Source of the DNA: Streptomyces roseicoloratus
GTDB lineage: Bacteria; Actinomycetota; Actinomycetes; Streptomycetales; Streptomycetaceae
Assembly: GCF_004117935.1 (NCBI RefSeq)
Contig: NZ_SDOY01000112.1
Location: forward strand, 1 to 64,000
Direction: 5' to 3'
Length of the DNA stretch: 64,000 bases
The position numbers and the translations under genes were made by a program. The notes below the pieces were generated by a model. The model worked only from the letters and a program-made list of their open reading frames with translations, did not search any database and was not told the DNA's origin. Shown piece after piece: positions 50,138 to 59,691 of the stretch; position 1 is the stretch's first letter; every line of letters starts with the position of its first letter.

Positions 50138-52789
50138 ATGCAACGTGAAGGGCACCGTCTGAACGCCTATCTCCGTACGAGGTCGGCGAGGACGGACACA
50201 ACGAACCTCATCGAACTGAACCAGTCGGCCGCGTCCGGCAAGGTGATCCTGTTCGCTCATCCGGTGGGCGGCAGTCTGCTGGCCTACCAGCCGCTGGTGC
50301 GGAGGCTCGCCGACCACCGGTGCCTCGGGCTTGAGGCGTCGCCGAGGACTCTCGCCGACGGCGGGCCGGTCGCGTCGGTGCAGGAGCTCGCGCGGACGTA
50401 CGTCGCCGGCTTCGCCGACGACGGTCCCCGGGTCGACGTGGTCTGCGGCTGGTCGTTCGGCGGTGCTCTCGCGTGGGAGATCGCGTGCCTGCTCGCGGAA
50501 CGGGGAGTGCGGCCGAAGGTGGTGCTCATCGACTCGACGTGGCCGGAGGGGCACCACCCGGAGGTGACGCCCGCGGAGGCGTTGCGGAGCTTCGTCCACG
50601 ACGCGCTGCGGCTGAGCGGACGCGACGGCGAGGCCGAGGTGGCCACGGAGGCCGAGGCCGCCGCGCTGCTCGGCATGGACCAGGAGACCTTCGGCGAGCG
50701 CTTCGAGATCTTCGCGCGGAACCGGCGGCTCATCGCCACGTGGAAGCCCACCCCGGGCGGGCTCGACGTCGTGTCCGTACGCGCCGTGGAGTCCCTCACG
50801 TCCGATTGGCCGACGGTGACCTCGGGCGACGTGCACGTGCAGGACCTCCCCGGCGACCACTACGGCCTGCTGGGAACCGACGGGAACGTCGCCGCGATCG
50901 AACGGGCCATCCGGGACGACCACCCGGCGGCGCCCCCCGTCCCGGCCCCGTACGGGCAGGCCGGCGCGGCCGGCGCGACCGGTCTCCAGGACCTCCTGGC
51001 GAAGCTCATGGACACGCCCCACTGGCGCGACCTGGTGATCAGGTCCCGGCGGATGGACCCGGACGCCATCGCCGAGGCGTACCGGGAGCTCGGCGCCCGC
51101 GGCCTGCTCACCCCGGACTGGCCGGGCGAGTTCGGCGGCTCCGGAACGCCGACGCGCCTCGCCATCGAGCTGTTCGAGGGCTTCGCCGCGAGCGGTCTGC
51201 CGGACCTCGTCCACGCGCTCACGGTGCAGATCGTGGGCAACTTCGTCCTGAAGTACGGTTCGGACCGGCTGAAGGGCGAGCTGCTGCCGCGCATCAGCCG
51301 GGGCGAGGAGTTCGCCACCGTCCTCTACAGCGAACCCCGCGCCGGCAGCGACCTCGCCGCGCTCCGCACCAGGGCGGAGCGGCGTGGCGACCGCTACGTG
51401 CTCAACGGCGTCAAGGTGTTCAGCATCTACAGCGACATCGCCGGTTCGGCGCTGGTGGCAGCGCGCACGGGGCAGGAGGGTCACAAGTACGACGGCATCA
51501 CCCTCTTCGTGATCGACCTGGCCGCCGAGGGGGTGAGCGTCGAGCTCGTCGACACGCTCCAGCGTGAACGGATGTGCCGGGTCCGCCTGCGGGACGTCGA
51601 GGTCGAGAGCTGGCGCCGGGTGGGCGACGAGGGCCGCGGATGGGCCCTCCTCGACGGAGCCCTGGCCATCGAACGTACCGGCATCGACCACGTCGTCAGG
51701 GCGGCCCGCTGGCTGAGGGCGCTGCGGGCCGCGACCGGCCGGCCCGCGAGCCTCCAGCGGCTCGAAGGACAGGTCGAGTGCGCCACGACGCTGGCCCGCG
51801 CGGCGACCGAGGTGTTCCTGCGCACCGACGTCAGGGCGACCGACACCGCCGTGGCCAAGCTCTACACCAGCGAGACCTGCCAGCAGGTCGGCCACGAGGT
51901 GCTCCGCCGCTGGAGCACGCTCGGGAAGGCGTCCGGCCTCGACGAACTCGCCTACGAGGAACTGTTCTCGGGACTGACGGAGTCGCCCGGCCTGACCCTG
52001 TCCGCCGGCACGTCGGAGATGATGCTGTCCACCATCGGGACGGACCTCAGGGAGGAATCCTCCCAGCGCTGCCTGGAGATCCTGCACCGCTTCGGCGGAG
52101 AGCTCGTCGACACCGTCATGGAGGTCCTCGAAGCCGCCGGCGCGGGCATCAGGGTCGAGCCCCTGTTCGCCCACGCGCCGACGCGGCGGGAGGCGCTGGA
52201 GAAGACGCTGGCCGACCTCGGCTTCGACCGGGTCGAGCATCCCGAGGAGGAAGGGGGGCTCGGACTCGGTCTCACGGTCGGCTGCGCCATCAGCCTGACC
52301 ATGGGATACCTCGGGTACGAGAACGCCTACCGGCCGTGCAGGACCGGGATCTGCGACGACGGCGCCCGCCACGAGCGGTGCCCCGCGCACGAGTGCAGGC
52401 TGCGGCACGCGGCCTACGTGCTCGGACTGGGCATCGGCATGTTCCGGACCGCGTGGGAGTACGCCTCCACCCGGGAGCAGTTCGGGAAGAAGCTCGTGGA
52501 CGCCGACGCGCTGATGTTCCCCCTGATCCGTTCCTACGCCGAGCTGACCGCGCTCGGCGCGCGGCTCCACGAGATCGCGGACTCGGTCGCCGGCACGGGC
52601 GGGGACGAGGGAGCCGTCCGGCGCTTCGAACTCGTCGAGCAGGACGCGCTGGTGCGCGTGGTCCGCAGCGCGATGCAGGTGCTGGGGGCCCAGGGCATCA
52701 CGGAGTGGTCGGTCGCCTCGCGCTTCTACATGCGGTGCGCGGAGAGCATCGGATCGCTCGACCACGAGGGCACGGAGACCGACGGCTGA
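50138..52789 (+). CDS. Thioesterase fused to two acyl-CoA dehydrogenase domains
   Basis: 883 aa. Residues about 30-260 are an alpha/beta-hydrolase thioesterase (VILFAHPVGGSLLAYQPL, GWSFGGALAWE, LIDSTW, GDHYGLLG). About 280-620 is a full acyl-CoA dehydrogenase (ARGLLTPDWPGEFGGSGT, LYSEPRAGSDLAAL, SAGTSEMMLSTIG). About 630-883 is a second, shorter one (LADLGFDRVEHPEEEGGLGLGLTVG ... STREQFGKKLVDADALMFPLI ... QVLGAQGITEWSVASRFYMRC). Paired dehydrogenases often form heterodimers; here they are one chain. Likely oxidises a carrier-bound acyl or aminoacyl unit and releases or edits it. Start ATG at 50138, with AGGGAG 6 nt before. Confidence 0.85.
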   Translation: MQREGHRLNAYLRTRSARTDTTNLIELNQSAASGKVILFAHPVGGSLLAYQPLVRRLADHRCLGLEASPRTLADGGPVASVQELARTYVAGFADDGPRVDVVCGWSFGGALAWEIACLLAERGVRPKVVLIDSTWPEGHHPEVTPAEALRSFVHDALRLSGRDGEAEVATEAEAAALLGMDQETFGERFEIFARNRRLIATWKPTPGGLDVVSVRAVESLTSDWPTVTSGDVHVQDLPGDHYGLLGTDGNVAAIERAIRDDHPAAPPVPAPYGQAGAAGATGLQDLLAKLMDTPHWRDLVIRSRRMDPDAIAEAYRELGARGLLTPDWPGEFGGSGTPTRLAIELFEGFAASGLPDLVHALTVQIVGNFVLKYGSDRLKGELLPRISRGEEFATVLYSEPRAGSDLAALRTRAERRGDRYVLNGVKVFSIYSDIAGSALVAARTGQEGHKYDGITLFVIDLAAEGVSVELVDTLQRERMCRVRLRDVEVESWRRVGDEGRGWALLDGALAIERTGIDHVVRAARWLRALRAATGRPASLQRLEGQVECATTLARAATEVFLRTDVRATDTAVAKLYTSETCQQVGHEVLRRWSTLGKASGLDELAYEELFSGLTESPGLTLSAGTSEMMLSTIGTDLREESSQRCLEILHRFGGELVDTVMEVLEAAGAGIRVEPLFAHAPTRREALEKTLADLGFDRVEHPEEEGGLGLGLTVGCAISLTMGYLGYENAYRPCRTGICDDGARHERCPAHECRLRHAAYVLGLGIGMFRTAWEYASTREQFGKKLVDADALMFPLIRSYAELTALGARLHEIADSVAGTGGDEGAVRRFELVEQDALVRVVRSAMQVLGAQGITEWSVASRFYMRCAESIGSLDHEGTETDG

Positions 52790-52906
52790 CCGGCCGGCCG
52801 TCCCGGCCGACGGCCCACCGGCCGCGGGGCGGCGAGCCCCTCCCCCGGCCGGACCGCACGAGCGTTCTCCGCATGCCCGTCATTCCCACGCAAAGGTGTT
52901 CTTTTC

Positions 52907-54133
52907 ATGCGAATTTCCCCCAAGGATTCCGCATCCTCGGACGTGACCTCCTCGGACATCTACGAGGAGTCGCAGTACGGGGCCCGGGACATGCACCCCG
53001 TGTGGCGGGAGCTGCGCGGGCGGGACGGACTCCACCGCCAGCAGACCCCCGACGGCCAGGACTTCTTCGCGGCGATGCGCTACGCGGACGTCCGGGAGGT
53101 CCTGAACGACCACAAGACGTTCTCCTCGGCGTACAGCACCATGCTGACCGTACGCGGGGACGGGGACGTCGCGGCGGGGGCGGCGATCCACCTCACCGAT
53201 CCGCCGCTGCACTCCGACATCAAGCGCAACTTCACCCCCCTGATGACGCGGCAGGCGACCCTCCGTCTCCAGGAGGGGATCCGCGCCCGCATGTCCGAGC
53301 TGTTCGACGCCGTCCGCGGACGGGAGGCGTTCGACTTCTGCGACGCCATGCTCACGCTGCCGATGACGATCACCGGCGAGCTCATGGGCATCCCCCAGGA
53401 GGAGTGGACCGTCACGGGCAGGGCGACCGTCCGGGCGATGGGGGGCGTCGACCCGGACGTCTCGGAGTACCAGCGCCGCTTCCAGCTCTTCGAGGCCCAC
53501 ACCACGATCATGTCGGTGCTCGGGGAGGTCCTGGAGTCCGACCCGTCGGCGGACTCGGTGAGCGGCCGCTGCCCGGCCACCGTCCACGCGGTGCCGGACG
53601 ACGAGAGGAACGTTCCCCTGCTGAACGCGTACGCGTTCCTCATGGGTGCCAATCCGACCGTTCCCCAGACCATCAACCAGACGCTGCTGCTGCTGGCCGG
53701 CGACGACGACCTGTGGTCGTGGTTCCTGCGCCAGGAGGAGACCGACCAGCGGTTCGTCGACGAGGCGCTCCGCTGGGCGAGCCCGGTCAACCACGTTCTG
53801 CGCCGCACCACGGTGGACGCCACGATCGGCGGCACCGACGTGCCGGCCGGATCCCTGGTCTCCGCCTGGATCGCCTCGGCCGACCGTGACGAGGAGGTGT
53901 TCGAGGATCCGTACCGGTTCGTTCCCGACCGCTCCCCCAACCCGCACCTCGCCTTCGGACTCGGCGTGCACCGGTGCATCGGCCAGCACGTCGCCTCCGC
54001 CGGGATCAAGCAGTTCCTCGACCTCTGGCGGCAGAACGTGCGGTCCATGCGGCTGGACGGCGACCCCACGCACCTCATCTCCAACTTCCTGAACGGCGTG
54101 GTGAGCCTGCCGCTGGCCGTGACCTGGAAGTAG
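52907..54133 (+). CDS. Cytochrome P450
   Basis: 408 aa. Heme loop AFGLGVHRCIGQ, ExxR in DEALRW, I-helix FLMGANPTVPQ (the AGxxT region modified to GANPT), and PxR region FVPDRSPNPH. No membrane anchor, as normal for Streptomyces. Probably hydroxylates a carrier-bound or free intermediate of the peptide. No ferredoxin gene adjacent. AAAGG before ATG. Confidence 0.94.
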   Translation: MRISPKDSASSDVTSSDIYEESQYGARDMHPVWRELRGRDGLHRQQTPDGQDFFAAMRYADVREVLNDHKTFSSAYSTMLTVRGDGDVAAGAAIHLTDPPLHSDIKRNFTPLMTRQATLRLQEGIRARMSELFDAVRGREAFDFCDAMLTLPMTITGELMGIPQEEWTVTGRATVRAMGGVDPDVSEYQRRFQLFEAHTTIMSVLGEVLESDPSADSVSGRCPATVHAVPDDERNVPLLNAYAFLMGANPTVPQTINQTLLLLAGDDDLWSWFLRQEETDQRFVDEALRWASPVNHVLRRTTVDATIGGTDVPAGSLVSAWIASADRDEEVFEDPYRFVPDRSPNPHLAFGLGVHRCIGQHVASAGIKQFLDLWRQNVRSMRLDGDPTHLISNFLNGVVSLPLAVTWK

Positions 54134-54180
54134 ACAGGTGCTCCCAGGTCGACGGTGGACATGCCCGGAAGGCGGAACCG

Positions 54181-54759
54181 ATGAGTGAACTTGTCGTCAG
54201 CGTGGTCGGACCCGACGACTGGCCCGCGCTCAGCGAACTCCTCGAGCCGAAAGGCCCGGTGGAGAACTGCTGGTGCACGTACTTCCGCATGACGGCGAAG
54301 GAACGGGCCTCCTGCGGTCCGGCGGAACGCAAGGACAGGCTCCGCGATCTCGTCGAGTCCGGCGAGCGGGTCGGTGTCCTCGCCTCCGTCGACGGCGCTC
54401 CGGCCGGCTGGATCGGCGTCGGGCCCCGGCAGGGGTTCCCGCGGCTGCGCGGATCCCGCGTGGCGAAGCCGGTCGAGGGCGACGACCCCGAGCGCATCTG
54501 GTCGGTCGTGTGCCTCTACGTGGCACGGGAGCACCGGCGCCGGGGACTGGTCGAGGCGCTCATCGACAGGGCGGTCCAGTGGGCCAGGGACGAGAAGGCA
54601 GACGTGATCGAGGCATACCCCGAGGACGACCGTGACCCCGCGGTCGAGATCGACCGCTCAAGCTTCCACGGCCGGGTCAGCACCTTCGAATCCCGCGGAT
54701 TCACCGTGGTCGAACCCAGGCTGCAGCGCCGTGCGCTGGTACGTAAGGATCTCCGTTGA
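54181..54759 (+). CDS. GNAT acetyltransferase (CWCTYFR type)
   Basis: 192 aa. LLEPKGPVENCWCTYFRMTAKE near the start, acetyl-CoA loop VCLYVAREHRRRGLVEALIDRAV, and a C-terminal FESRGFTVVEP. The CWCxYFR group is common in actinobacteria; several confer self-resistance by acetylation. In this cluster it could protect against the product or tailor it. Start ATG with GGAAGGCGG. Confidence 0.85.
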   Translation: MSELVVSVVGPDDWPALSELLEPKGPVENCWCTYFRMTAKERASCGPAERKDRLRDLVESGERVGVLASVDGAPAGWIGVGPRQGFPRLRGSRVAKPVEGDDPERIWSVVCLYVAREHRRRGLVEALIDRAVQWARDEKADVIEAYPEDDRDPAVEIDRSSFHGRVSTFESRGFTVVEPRLQRRALVRKDLR

Positions 54760-55352
54760 CTGTTCACACGATGCTCGCGCTCGAACCCTTCCTCAACAAT
54801 CAGGCGGCCACCACCCCGGACAACCTCGCCGACGGACGGCTGAACGTCTGGCGCAACTCGATTCCGGCCCAGCCCGGACCTCTGGAGCGCGTCGTCGACG
54901 GCGTCCCGCTGCGCACCGCGCGCCTCGACGGAAACGGGCCCGACAACGTGCTGTGCGCGGGCCAGCGGATCGAGGTGCCGGAGCGGCGGTGGGACTGGCT
55001 CTACGTCATCGGCTGCGGCGAGCGGCGGGTGAAGGACGTCATCACCTGGCACTTCTCCGACGGCTCCGTGGACCGCGACCAGCTCGCCCTCTCCGACCTG
55101 TGGGAGGGCCGGTCGGACCGCGGCGAGGAGCTCGCCCTGCGCACGGACGTCATCCACTACCCGTACCACGTACAGGAACGCATCGGGATCACGCTCTGGT
55201 GCCAGCGCGTCCCGATCACCTCGCGGCAGCCGCTCAGCGCCATGTCGCTGCCCGAGAACCCGGCCGTCCATCTCTTCGCGATGACGCTCGTCGGGCAGTC
55301 CGCAAGCGCCGGCTCCGAAGAGCTCCGGCCCACAGAGGGGGAACCGCAGTGA
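54756..55352 (+). CDS. Hypothetical protein in the NRPS operon
   Basis: 198 aa. Predicted beta-rich: PLRTARLDGNGPDNVLCAGQRIEVPERRWDWLYVIGCGERRVKDVITWHFSDGSVDRDQLALSDLW, IHYPYHVQERIGITLWCQRVPI. The layout recalls carbohydrate-binding/glycosidase accessory modules but I do not recognise the family. TTG start overlaps the GNAT stop, with AAGGA upstream; an ATG five codons on is possible. Confidence 0.7.
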   Translation: MTVHTMLALEPFLNNQAATTPDNLADGRLNVWRNSIPAQPGPLERVVDGVPLRTARLDGNGPDNVLCAGQRIEVPERRWDWLYVIGCGERRVKDVITWHFSDGSVDRDQLALSDLWEGRSDRGEELALRTDVIHYPYHVQERIGITLWCQRVPITSRQPLSAMSLPENPAVHLFAMTLVGQSASAGSEELRPTEGEPQ

Positions 55353-56425
55353 CCATCACCGGCACGGTCGGCACGACAGCGCGCCCGGAGCGCTGGAGCG
55401 GCGCCGCCGGCACGTATCCCCAGTGGTACGAGGACCCGCTGAGCTGTCTGCAGACCACCCTGGGCAGCGTCCTGCTCGAGCACGGGCTGCGGCCGGTCGA
55501 CGTCCTCGGCCGGTCCTGCGAGTTCGTCTTCGCCCCCGGCGACGTCATGTGCGAGGAGTTCTACCGCCCCGCGCAGGGCGACCGGGGCGTGGCGGCCGAC
55601 CTGTGCCCGTACCACGACGTGGAGTCCGCCTGGACGACGGGATCGACCGCGGACGACCTGATCGCCCTCGTCGAGGAGCACTCCCGCGTCATCGTGGCGG
55701 TGGACAACTACTACCTGCCGTTCCGTCCCGCCTACCAGGACGTGCACGCGGCCCATCTCGTCGTGGTGCCGGCCTGGCGGCGGACCCCGGACGGGGGTGT
55801 GGAGTTCTACGTCTCCGACGCACAGCCCCCGGCCTTCCAGGGCTGGTTGTCCGCCGAGCACCTGGTGGCCGGCTGGACCTCGGGCAATCCCTCCGACACC
55901 CAGGACGTCTTCTTCTCCAGCCGCGAGATCGGCGGCCGGGTGCTGACGACGAAGGTGCGGCAGCGACCGGAGGAACCCACCGCCGCGCACGTGGCCCGGG
56001 CCCTCCGGGGCAACCTCGACCGCTGGGACGACGGCGCGGCCGGGCCCACGGACCGTCTCTGGTCGGGCCGGAGCGGTCTGCGCCGGTTCGTCGGCCGCCT
56101 GACCGAGCAGGCCGCCGACCCGGCGTCGCTGCGGCCCGCGTACACCTTCGGCTGGTCCATGCAGGCCCAGGCGTTCCTGCACGGGCGGTTCGCCCAGGAG
56201 CGCGCGTTCCGGAGCGGCGACGCGTCGCTGGCCGCCGTCGCGGCATCGGCGGACCGGGTGGTGTCGGCCTGGTCGAACGTCCGCCTGCTCTGCGCGCACG
56301 CGGCGAACGTCCCCGAGATATCCGCATTGATCCTGCGTCGCGGCGAGGAGTTGCTGCACGCCTACGAGCAGCTGGCCGTCGACTGGCGACTCGCGCTGGC
56401 GAGGGAAGGGACGGACGTCCGATGA
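55349..56425 (+). CDS. BtrH N-terminal-domain protein
   Basis: 358 aa. SCLQTTLGSVLLEHGLRPVDVLGRSCEFVF..., VIVAVDNYYLPFRPAYQDVHAAHLVVV (Cys and His of a papain-like pair) and VEFYVSDAQPPAFQGWLSAEHLVAGW match the BtrH_N group. BtrH of butirosin moves an acyl group from a carrier protein to an amine. Here it could join a carrier-bound unit to the azabicyclic amine. GTG overlaps the previous stop; DegT starts at its own TGA. Confidence 0.75.
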   Translation: MTITGTVGTTARPERWSGAAGTYPQWYEDPLSCLQTTLGSVLLEHGLRPVDVLGRSCEFVFAPGDVMCEEFYRPAQGDRGVAADLCPYHDVESAWTTGSTADDLIALVEEHSRVIVAVDNYYLPFRPAYQDVHAAHLVVVPAWRRTPDGGVEFYVSDAQPPAFQGWLSAEHLVAGWTSGNPSDTQDVFFSSREIGGRVLTTKVRQRPEEPTAAHVARALRGNLDRWDDGAAGPTDRLWSGRSGLRRFVGRLTEQAADPASLRPAYTFGWSMQAQAFLHGRFAQERAFRSGDASLAAVAASADRVVSAWSNVRLLCAHAANVPEISALILRRGEELLHAYEQLAVDWRLALAREGTDVR

Positions 56426-57687
56426 ACGACCTGTCCGTGGGAGAGCTCGCGCTCACCGGAGGCGAGCCCGTGCTCGGAGAACTGGCCCCGGTGGGCTGGC
56501 CGCTGACGACCGACGCGGACCGGGCGGCGGTGCTCTCGGTCCTGGACTCGAACGTCTTCGTCTCCGACCGGCCGAACGAACCGACCGCGGTCGAGCGGCT
56601 GGAGAGGTCCTGGGCGGAGTACCTGGGCGTGCGGCGCTGCGTCGGCGTGAGCAACGGCACCACCGCGATCGAACTCGCCCTCCTCGCGCACGGAGTGGGC
56701 CCCGGCGACGAGGTCGTGGTCCCCGCCCTGACCTTCGTCGCGACGGCGATGGCCGTCGTGCACGTCGGAGCGACGCCGGTGTACGCCGATGTCGACCCGG
56801 TGACCTTCACCATGTCCGCGGACAGCCTGACCGCGCTGATCACGGAGCGCACGAAGGCCGTCGTCCCGGTCCACCTGCACGGCCTCAGCGCCGACATGGA
56901 CGTGATCGACGGCATCGCGCGCCGGCACGGCCTCGTGGTGATCGAGGACGCCGCGCAGGCCCAGGGCGCCCGCTACCGGGGCACTCCGGTCGGCGCGTCC
57001 GGCAACACGGCGACGTTCAGCCTGCAGATGACCAAGAACCTCCCCACCTGCGGGGAGGGCGGTCTCGTCGTGACCGACGACGACGGCGTGGCCGACCGCA
57101 TCGTGCAGCTGCGCCAGTTCGGCGAGACGATCCGCCCCGACCGGCCCCGGCGCTACGTGAGCCACCGGCTGGGCTTCAACGCGAAGCTCAACAACGTCCA
57201 GGCGGCCTACACCTCCAGCCAGCTGGAGCGTTTCCCCGAGTACCACGAGGCCCGGCGGGCCAACGTCGCGGCCTTCCTGGACCGGCTGCGGGACCTGGAC
57301 GACCTGTTGTGCCCCTCGGAGCCGGACGGCTACGAGCACGCGTGGCACATCCTGCGCTTCGTCCCCGACCTCGACCGGATCTTCCCCGGCACGGACACCG
57401 CGTCCGCGAGGAACCTGCTGATCAGGGCCCTGCGCGCGGAGGGCCTGCCGGCGACCCGGTACCAGATGATGCCGCTTCCCGAGCAGCCCGCCCTGCGGTC
57501 GGTGTGCCGGCAGGAGCGGGGCTCGTGGCCGGTCACCCAGGACGTGGTCGACCGGAGCTTCACCCTTCAGCAGCGCCACCTGGCGCCGGACTCCGGGCCC
57601 CTGCTCCAGAGCTTCGCCGACGTCATCGAGAAGGTCTGGTCGCAGCGGAAGGTCCTGGCGGAACTCGCGGAAGGTGCGGACCGCTGA
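56422..57687 (+). CDS. DegT/DnrJ/EryC1-type aminotransferase
   Basis: 421 aa. VGVSNGTTAIELALLAHGVGPGDEVVVPALTFVATAMAVV, VVIEDAAQAQGARYRG, PLP lysine in LQMTKNLPTCGEGG, HRLGFNAKLNNVQAAY. Members usually aminate keto-sugars; in azabicycle pathways such an enzyme aminates the C6 ketone of the AmCP-bound seven-carbon intermediate. Encoded between the BtrH-like and transketolase genes, which supports that step. Confidence 0.9.
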   Translation: MNDLSVGELALTGGEPVLGELAPVGWPLTTDADRAAVLSVLDSNVFVSDRPNEPTAVERLERSWAEYLGVRRCVGVSNGTTAIELALLAHGVGPGDEVVVPALTFVATAMAVVHVGATPVYADVDPVTFTMSADSLTALITERTKAVVPVHLHGLSADMDVIDGIARRHGLVVIEDAAQAQGARYRGTPVGASGNTATFSLQMTKNLPTCGEGGLVVTDDDGVADRIVQLRQFGETIRPDRPRRYVSHRLGFNAKLNNVQAAYTSSQLERFPEYHEARRANVAAFLDRLRDLDDLLCPSEPDGYEHAWHILRFVPDLDRIFPGTDTASARNLLIRALRAEGLPATRYQMMPLPEQPALRSVCRQERGSWPVTQDVVDRSFTLQQRHLAPDSGPLLQSFADVIEKVWSQRKVLAELAEGADR

Positions 57688-57695
57688 CCAGGACC

Positions 57696-58556
57696 GTGGA
57701 CAAGCCGACGCCCGGAGAGATGGAAGTCCACGCGCACCGCGTCCGCGAGCACATCGTCGACATGTGCTCGGGGCCCGAAGGCGGCCACCTGGGAGGCTCG
57801 CTGTCCGCCGTCGAGATCCTGGTGGCGCTGTTCTTCCACACCATGGACCTCGACCCGGCCGATCCGGAGTGGAAGGACAGGGACGCCTTCGTGCTCAGCA
57901 AGGGACACGCGGCGATGGCCCTCTACGCCACGCTCGCGGAACGGAACTTCATCGAGGCGGAGGAGATCGGCACCTTCTGCCGGACCGGCAGCCGACTGGC
58001 CACGCACGTCAACGTGGCCGTCCCGGGCGTCGAGTTCGCCACCGGATCCCTCGGCCACGGCCTGGCCCTGGCCAACGGCACGGCCTGGGCGCAGCGCCAG
58101 GCAGGCGGCCGGCCCGCGCGCACCTTCGTCCTCGTCGGCGACGGCGAGCTCCAGGAGGGCTCGGTCTGGGAGGCGGCCCAGGTGGGCCGGGCCCTGGACG
58201 CGGACAACCTCGTGGTGGTGATCGACGCCAACGAGTTCCAGCAGACCGGCGCCGTGCGCGACGTGAGCGACGGCGCGCCGATCGCCGGCCGGTGGGCCGG
58301 CTTCGGCTGGCACACCGTCGAGGTGGACGGGCACGACCTGGCGGCGCTCTGCGCGGCCTTCGACGAGGCGGCGCGGACGGAAGGGCCGACGGCGGTGGTC
58401 TGCCGGACGCAGAAGGCGAAGGGCGTGGGCGTGCTCGCCGGCCGGGCCGTCTCCCACTTCGTCCGTCTCGACGAGGCGAAGCTCCGGCGGATCAGGGCCG
58501 GCATGCGCCGCCCCGTCCAGCACGCGGCGACGACGGAGGAGACCGGCCGTGCCTGA
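57696..58556 (+). CDS. Transketolase N-terminal (TPP-binding) subunit
   Basis: 286 aa. GPEGGHLGGSLSAVEILVALFF, DAFVLSKGHAAMALYATLA, GSLGHGLALANGTAWA, VGDGELQEGSVWEAAQ...DANEFQ (TPP motif). Split transketolases act as two-subunit enzymes. In AmCP pathways they add a two-carbon ketol unit to the carrier-bound glutamate semialdehyde. GTG start chosen; an ATG 24 bp later is an alternative. Confidence 0.9.
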   Translation: MDKPTPGEMEVHAHRVREHIVDMCSGPEGGHLGGSLSAVEILVALFFHTMDLDPADPEWKDRDAFVLSKGHAAMALYATLAERNFIEAEEIGTFCRTGSRLATHVNVAVPGVEFATGSLGHGLALANGTAWAQRQAGGRPARTFVLVGDGELQEGSVWEAAQVGRALDADNLVVVIDANEFQQTGAVRDVSDGAPIAGRWAGFGWHTVEVDGHDLAALCAAFDEAARTEGPTAVVCRTQKAKGVGVLAGRAVSHFVRLDEAKLRRIRAGMRRPVQHAATTEETGRA

Positions 58557-59478
58557 CATCGCACCGGAGCGGGTGAGCACGCGCGCCGCGTTCACCGACG
58601 CCCTGCCGGAACTCGCCGTACGGCACGGCGTGCTCGTCGTCGACACCGACACGGGAAGCATCAAGCCGACGCCCGGAATGGACTACCTCAACGTCGGCAT
58701 CGCGGAGAACGCCGCCATCGGACTGGCCGCCGGTGCCGAACGCTGGGGACGGCGGGCCCTGGTCTGCACGTTCGCGGCCTTCTCGGTGAGCCGGGCGTAC
58801 GAGTTCATCAAGCTCGACGTCGCCTACCCGCGGCGCCGCATCTGTGTCGTCGGCACCCACGGAGGCGCGAGCGGCGGCTGGCTGGGGCCGACGCACCACG
58901 CCACCGAGGACCTCGCGCTGATGAACGCGCTGCCGCACATGCGGGTGGTCGTCCCGGCCGACGCGCACCAGGCCGTGTCGCTGCTGGAGCAGTGCCTCCG
59001 GTACGACGGCCCGACCTACCTGAGGCTCGGGCGCAAGGATTCGCCGGTCTTCGGGGGACTGCCCGAACCGGAGCTCGGAATCCCGCAGGAGGTGCGCCCG
59101 GGACGGGACATCGCCCTGGTCGCCACGGGGCCCGAGATCCTGGCCACCGCACTGGAGGTGGCCGACCGGCTCGCCGGCGAGGGATACGACGCGCAGGTCG
59201 TCAACGTGCACACCGTCGACCCGGAGTCCGCCGACGCGGTCGGCCGGACGCTCGCCGGGTCGTGCCGGTGGCTGGTCACGCTGGAGGAGGCGTGGACCTC
59301 GGGCGGCATGGGCGCGCAGGTCGCCGCGGCGATCGGACACCGGGGCATCCCGTGGCTGCCGCTCGGCGTCAACGGCTTCCTTCCGCCGGGGACGCACGCG
59401 TCCCTGCTGGAAGAAAGCGGACTCACCACGGAGGCCGTGGTCGGCCGAGTGCTGAAGTTCGTCACCGCATCGCAGTGA
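58549..59478 (+). CDS. Transketolase C-terminal (pyrimidine-binding) subunit
   Basis: 309 aa. DYLNVGIAENAAIGLAAGAERWG (catalytic Glu in IAEN), GTHGGASGGWLGPTHHATEDLALMNALP, RLGRKDSPVF, and a C-terminal transketolase-C domain (VTLEEAWTSGGMGAQVAAAIG). GTG overlaps the stop of the partner subunit by 8 bp. Confidence 0.91.
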   Translation: MPDIAPERVSTRAAFTDALPELAVRHGVLVVDTDTGSIKPTPGMDYLNVGIAENAAIGLAAGAERWGRRALVCTFAAFSVSRAYEFIKLDVAYPRRRICVVGTHGGASGGWLGPTHHATEDLALMNALPHMRVVVPADAHQAVSLLEQCLRYDGPTYLRLGRKDSPVFGGLPEPELGIPQEVRPGRDIALVATGPEILATALEVADRLAGEGYDAQVVNVHTVDPESADAVGRTLAGSCRWLVTLEEAWTSGGMGAQVAAAIGHRGIPWLPLGVNGFLPPGTHASLLEESGLTTEAVVGRVLKFVTASQ

Positions 59479-59498
59479 TCGAGAAAGGAAACGAGGAC

Positions 59499-59666
59499 AT
59501 GGATTCACAGTGCGTCAGCTGCTCCGGCGAGCTGCAGATAGCCGAGGACAGCTACGAGGGCGAGATCGTGAGCTGCCCCGGCTGTGCGGCGGAGCTCGAG
59601 ATCTACTCGACGAACCCGCTGAAGCTCGTGATCGCCCCGGAGCCCGAAGAGGACTGGGGTGAGTGA
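59499..59666 (+). CDS. lysW: LysW-like amino-group carrier protein (AmCP)
   Basis: 55 aa. Zinc-ribbon cysteines C5-x2-C8 and C26-x2-C29, acidic body, and the C-terminal signature EEDWGE. In this family the gamma-carboxyl of the last Glu forms an isopeptide bond with the alpha-amino group of glutamate or aminoadipate and carries it through the following steps. Streptomyces do not use LysW for lysine, so this is a secondary-metabolism carrier. GAGG before the ATG. Confidence 0.95.
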   Translation: MDSQCVSCSGELQIAEDSYEGEIVSCPGCAAELEIYSTNPLKLVIAPEPEEDWGE

Positions 59667-59691
59667 CCGGGGCGAGCGGAGGGGACGGCCG

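Noticed and set aside
57696..59478. 1-deoxyxylulose-5-phosphate synthase
   Set aside because: Split into two subunits of transketolase type and part of the AmCP operon; DXS is a single chain.
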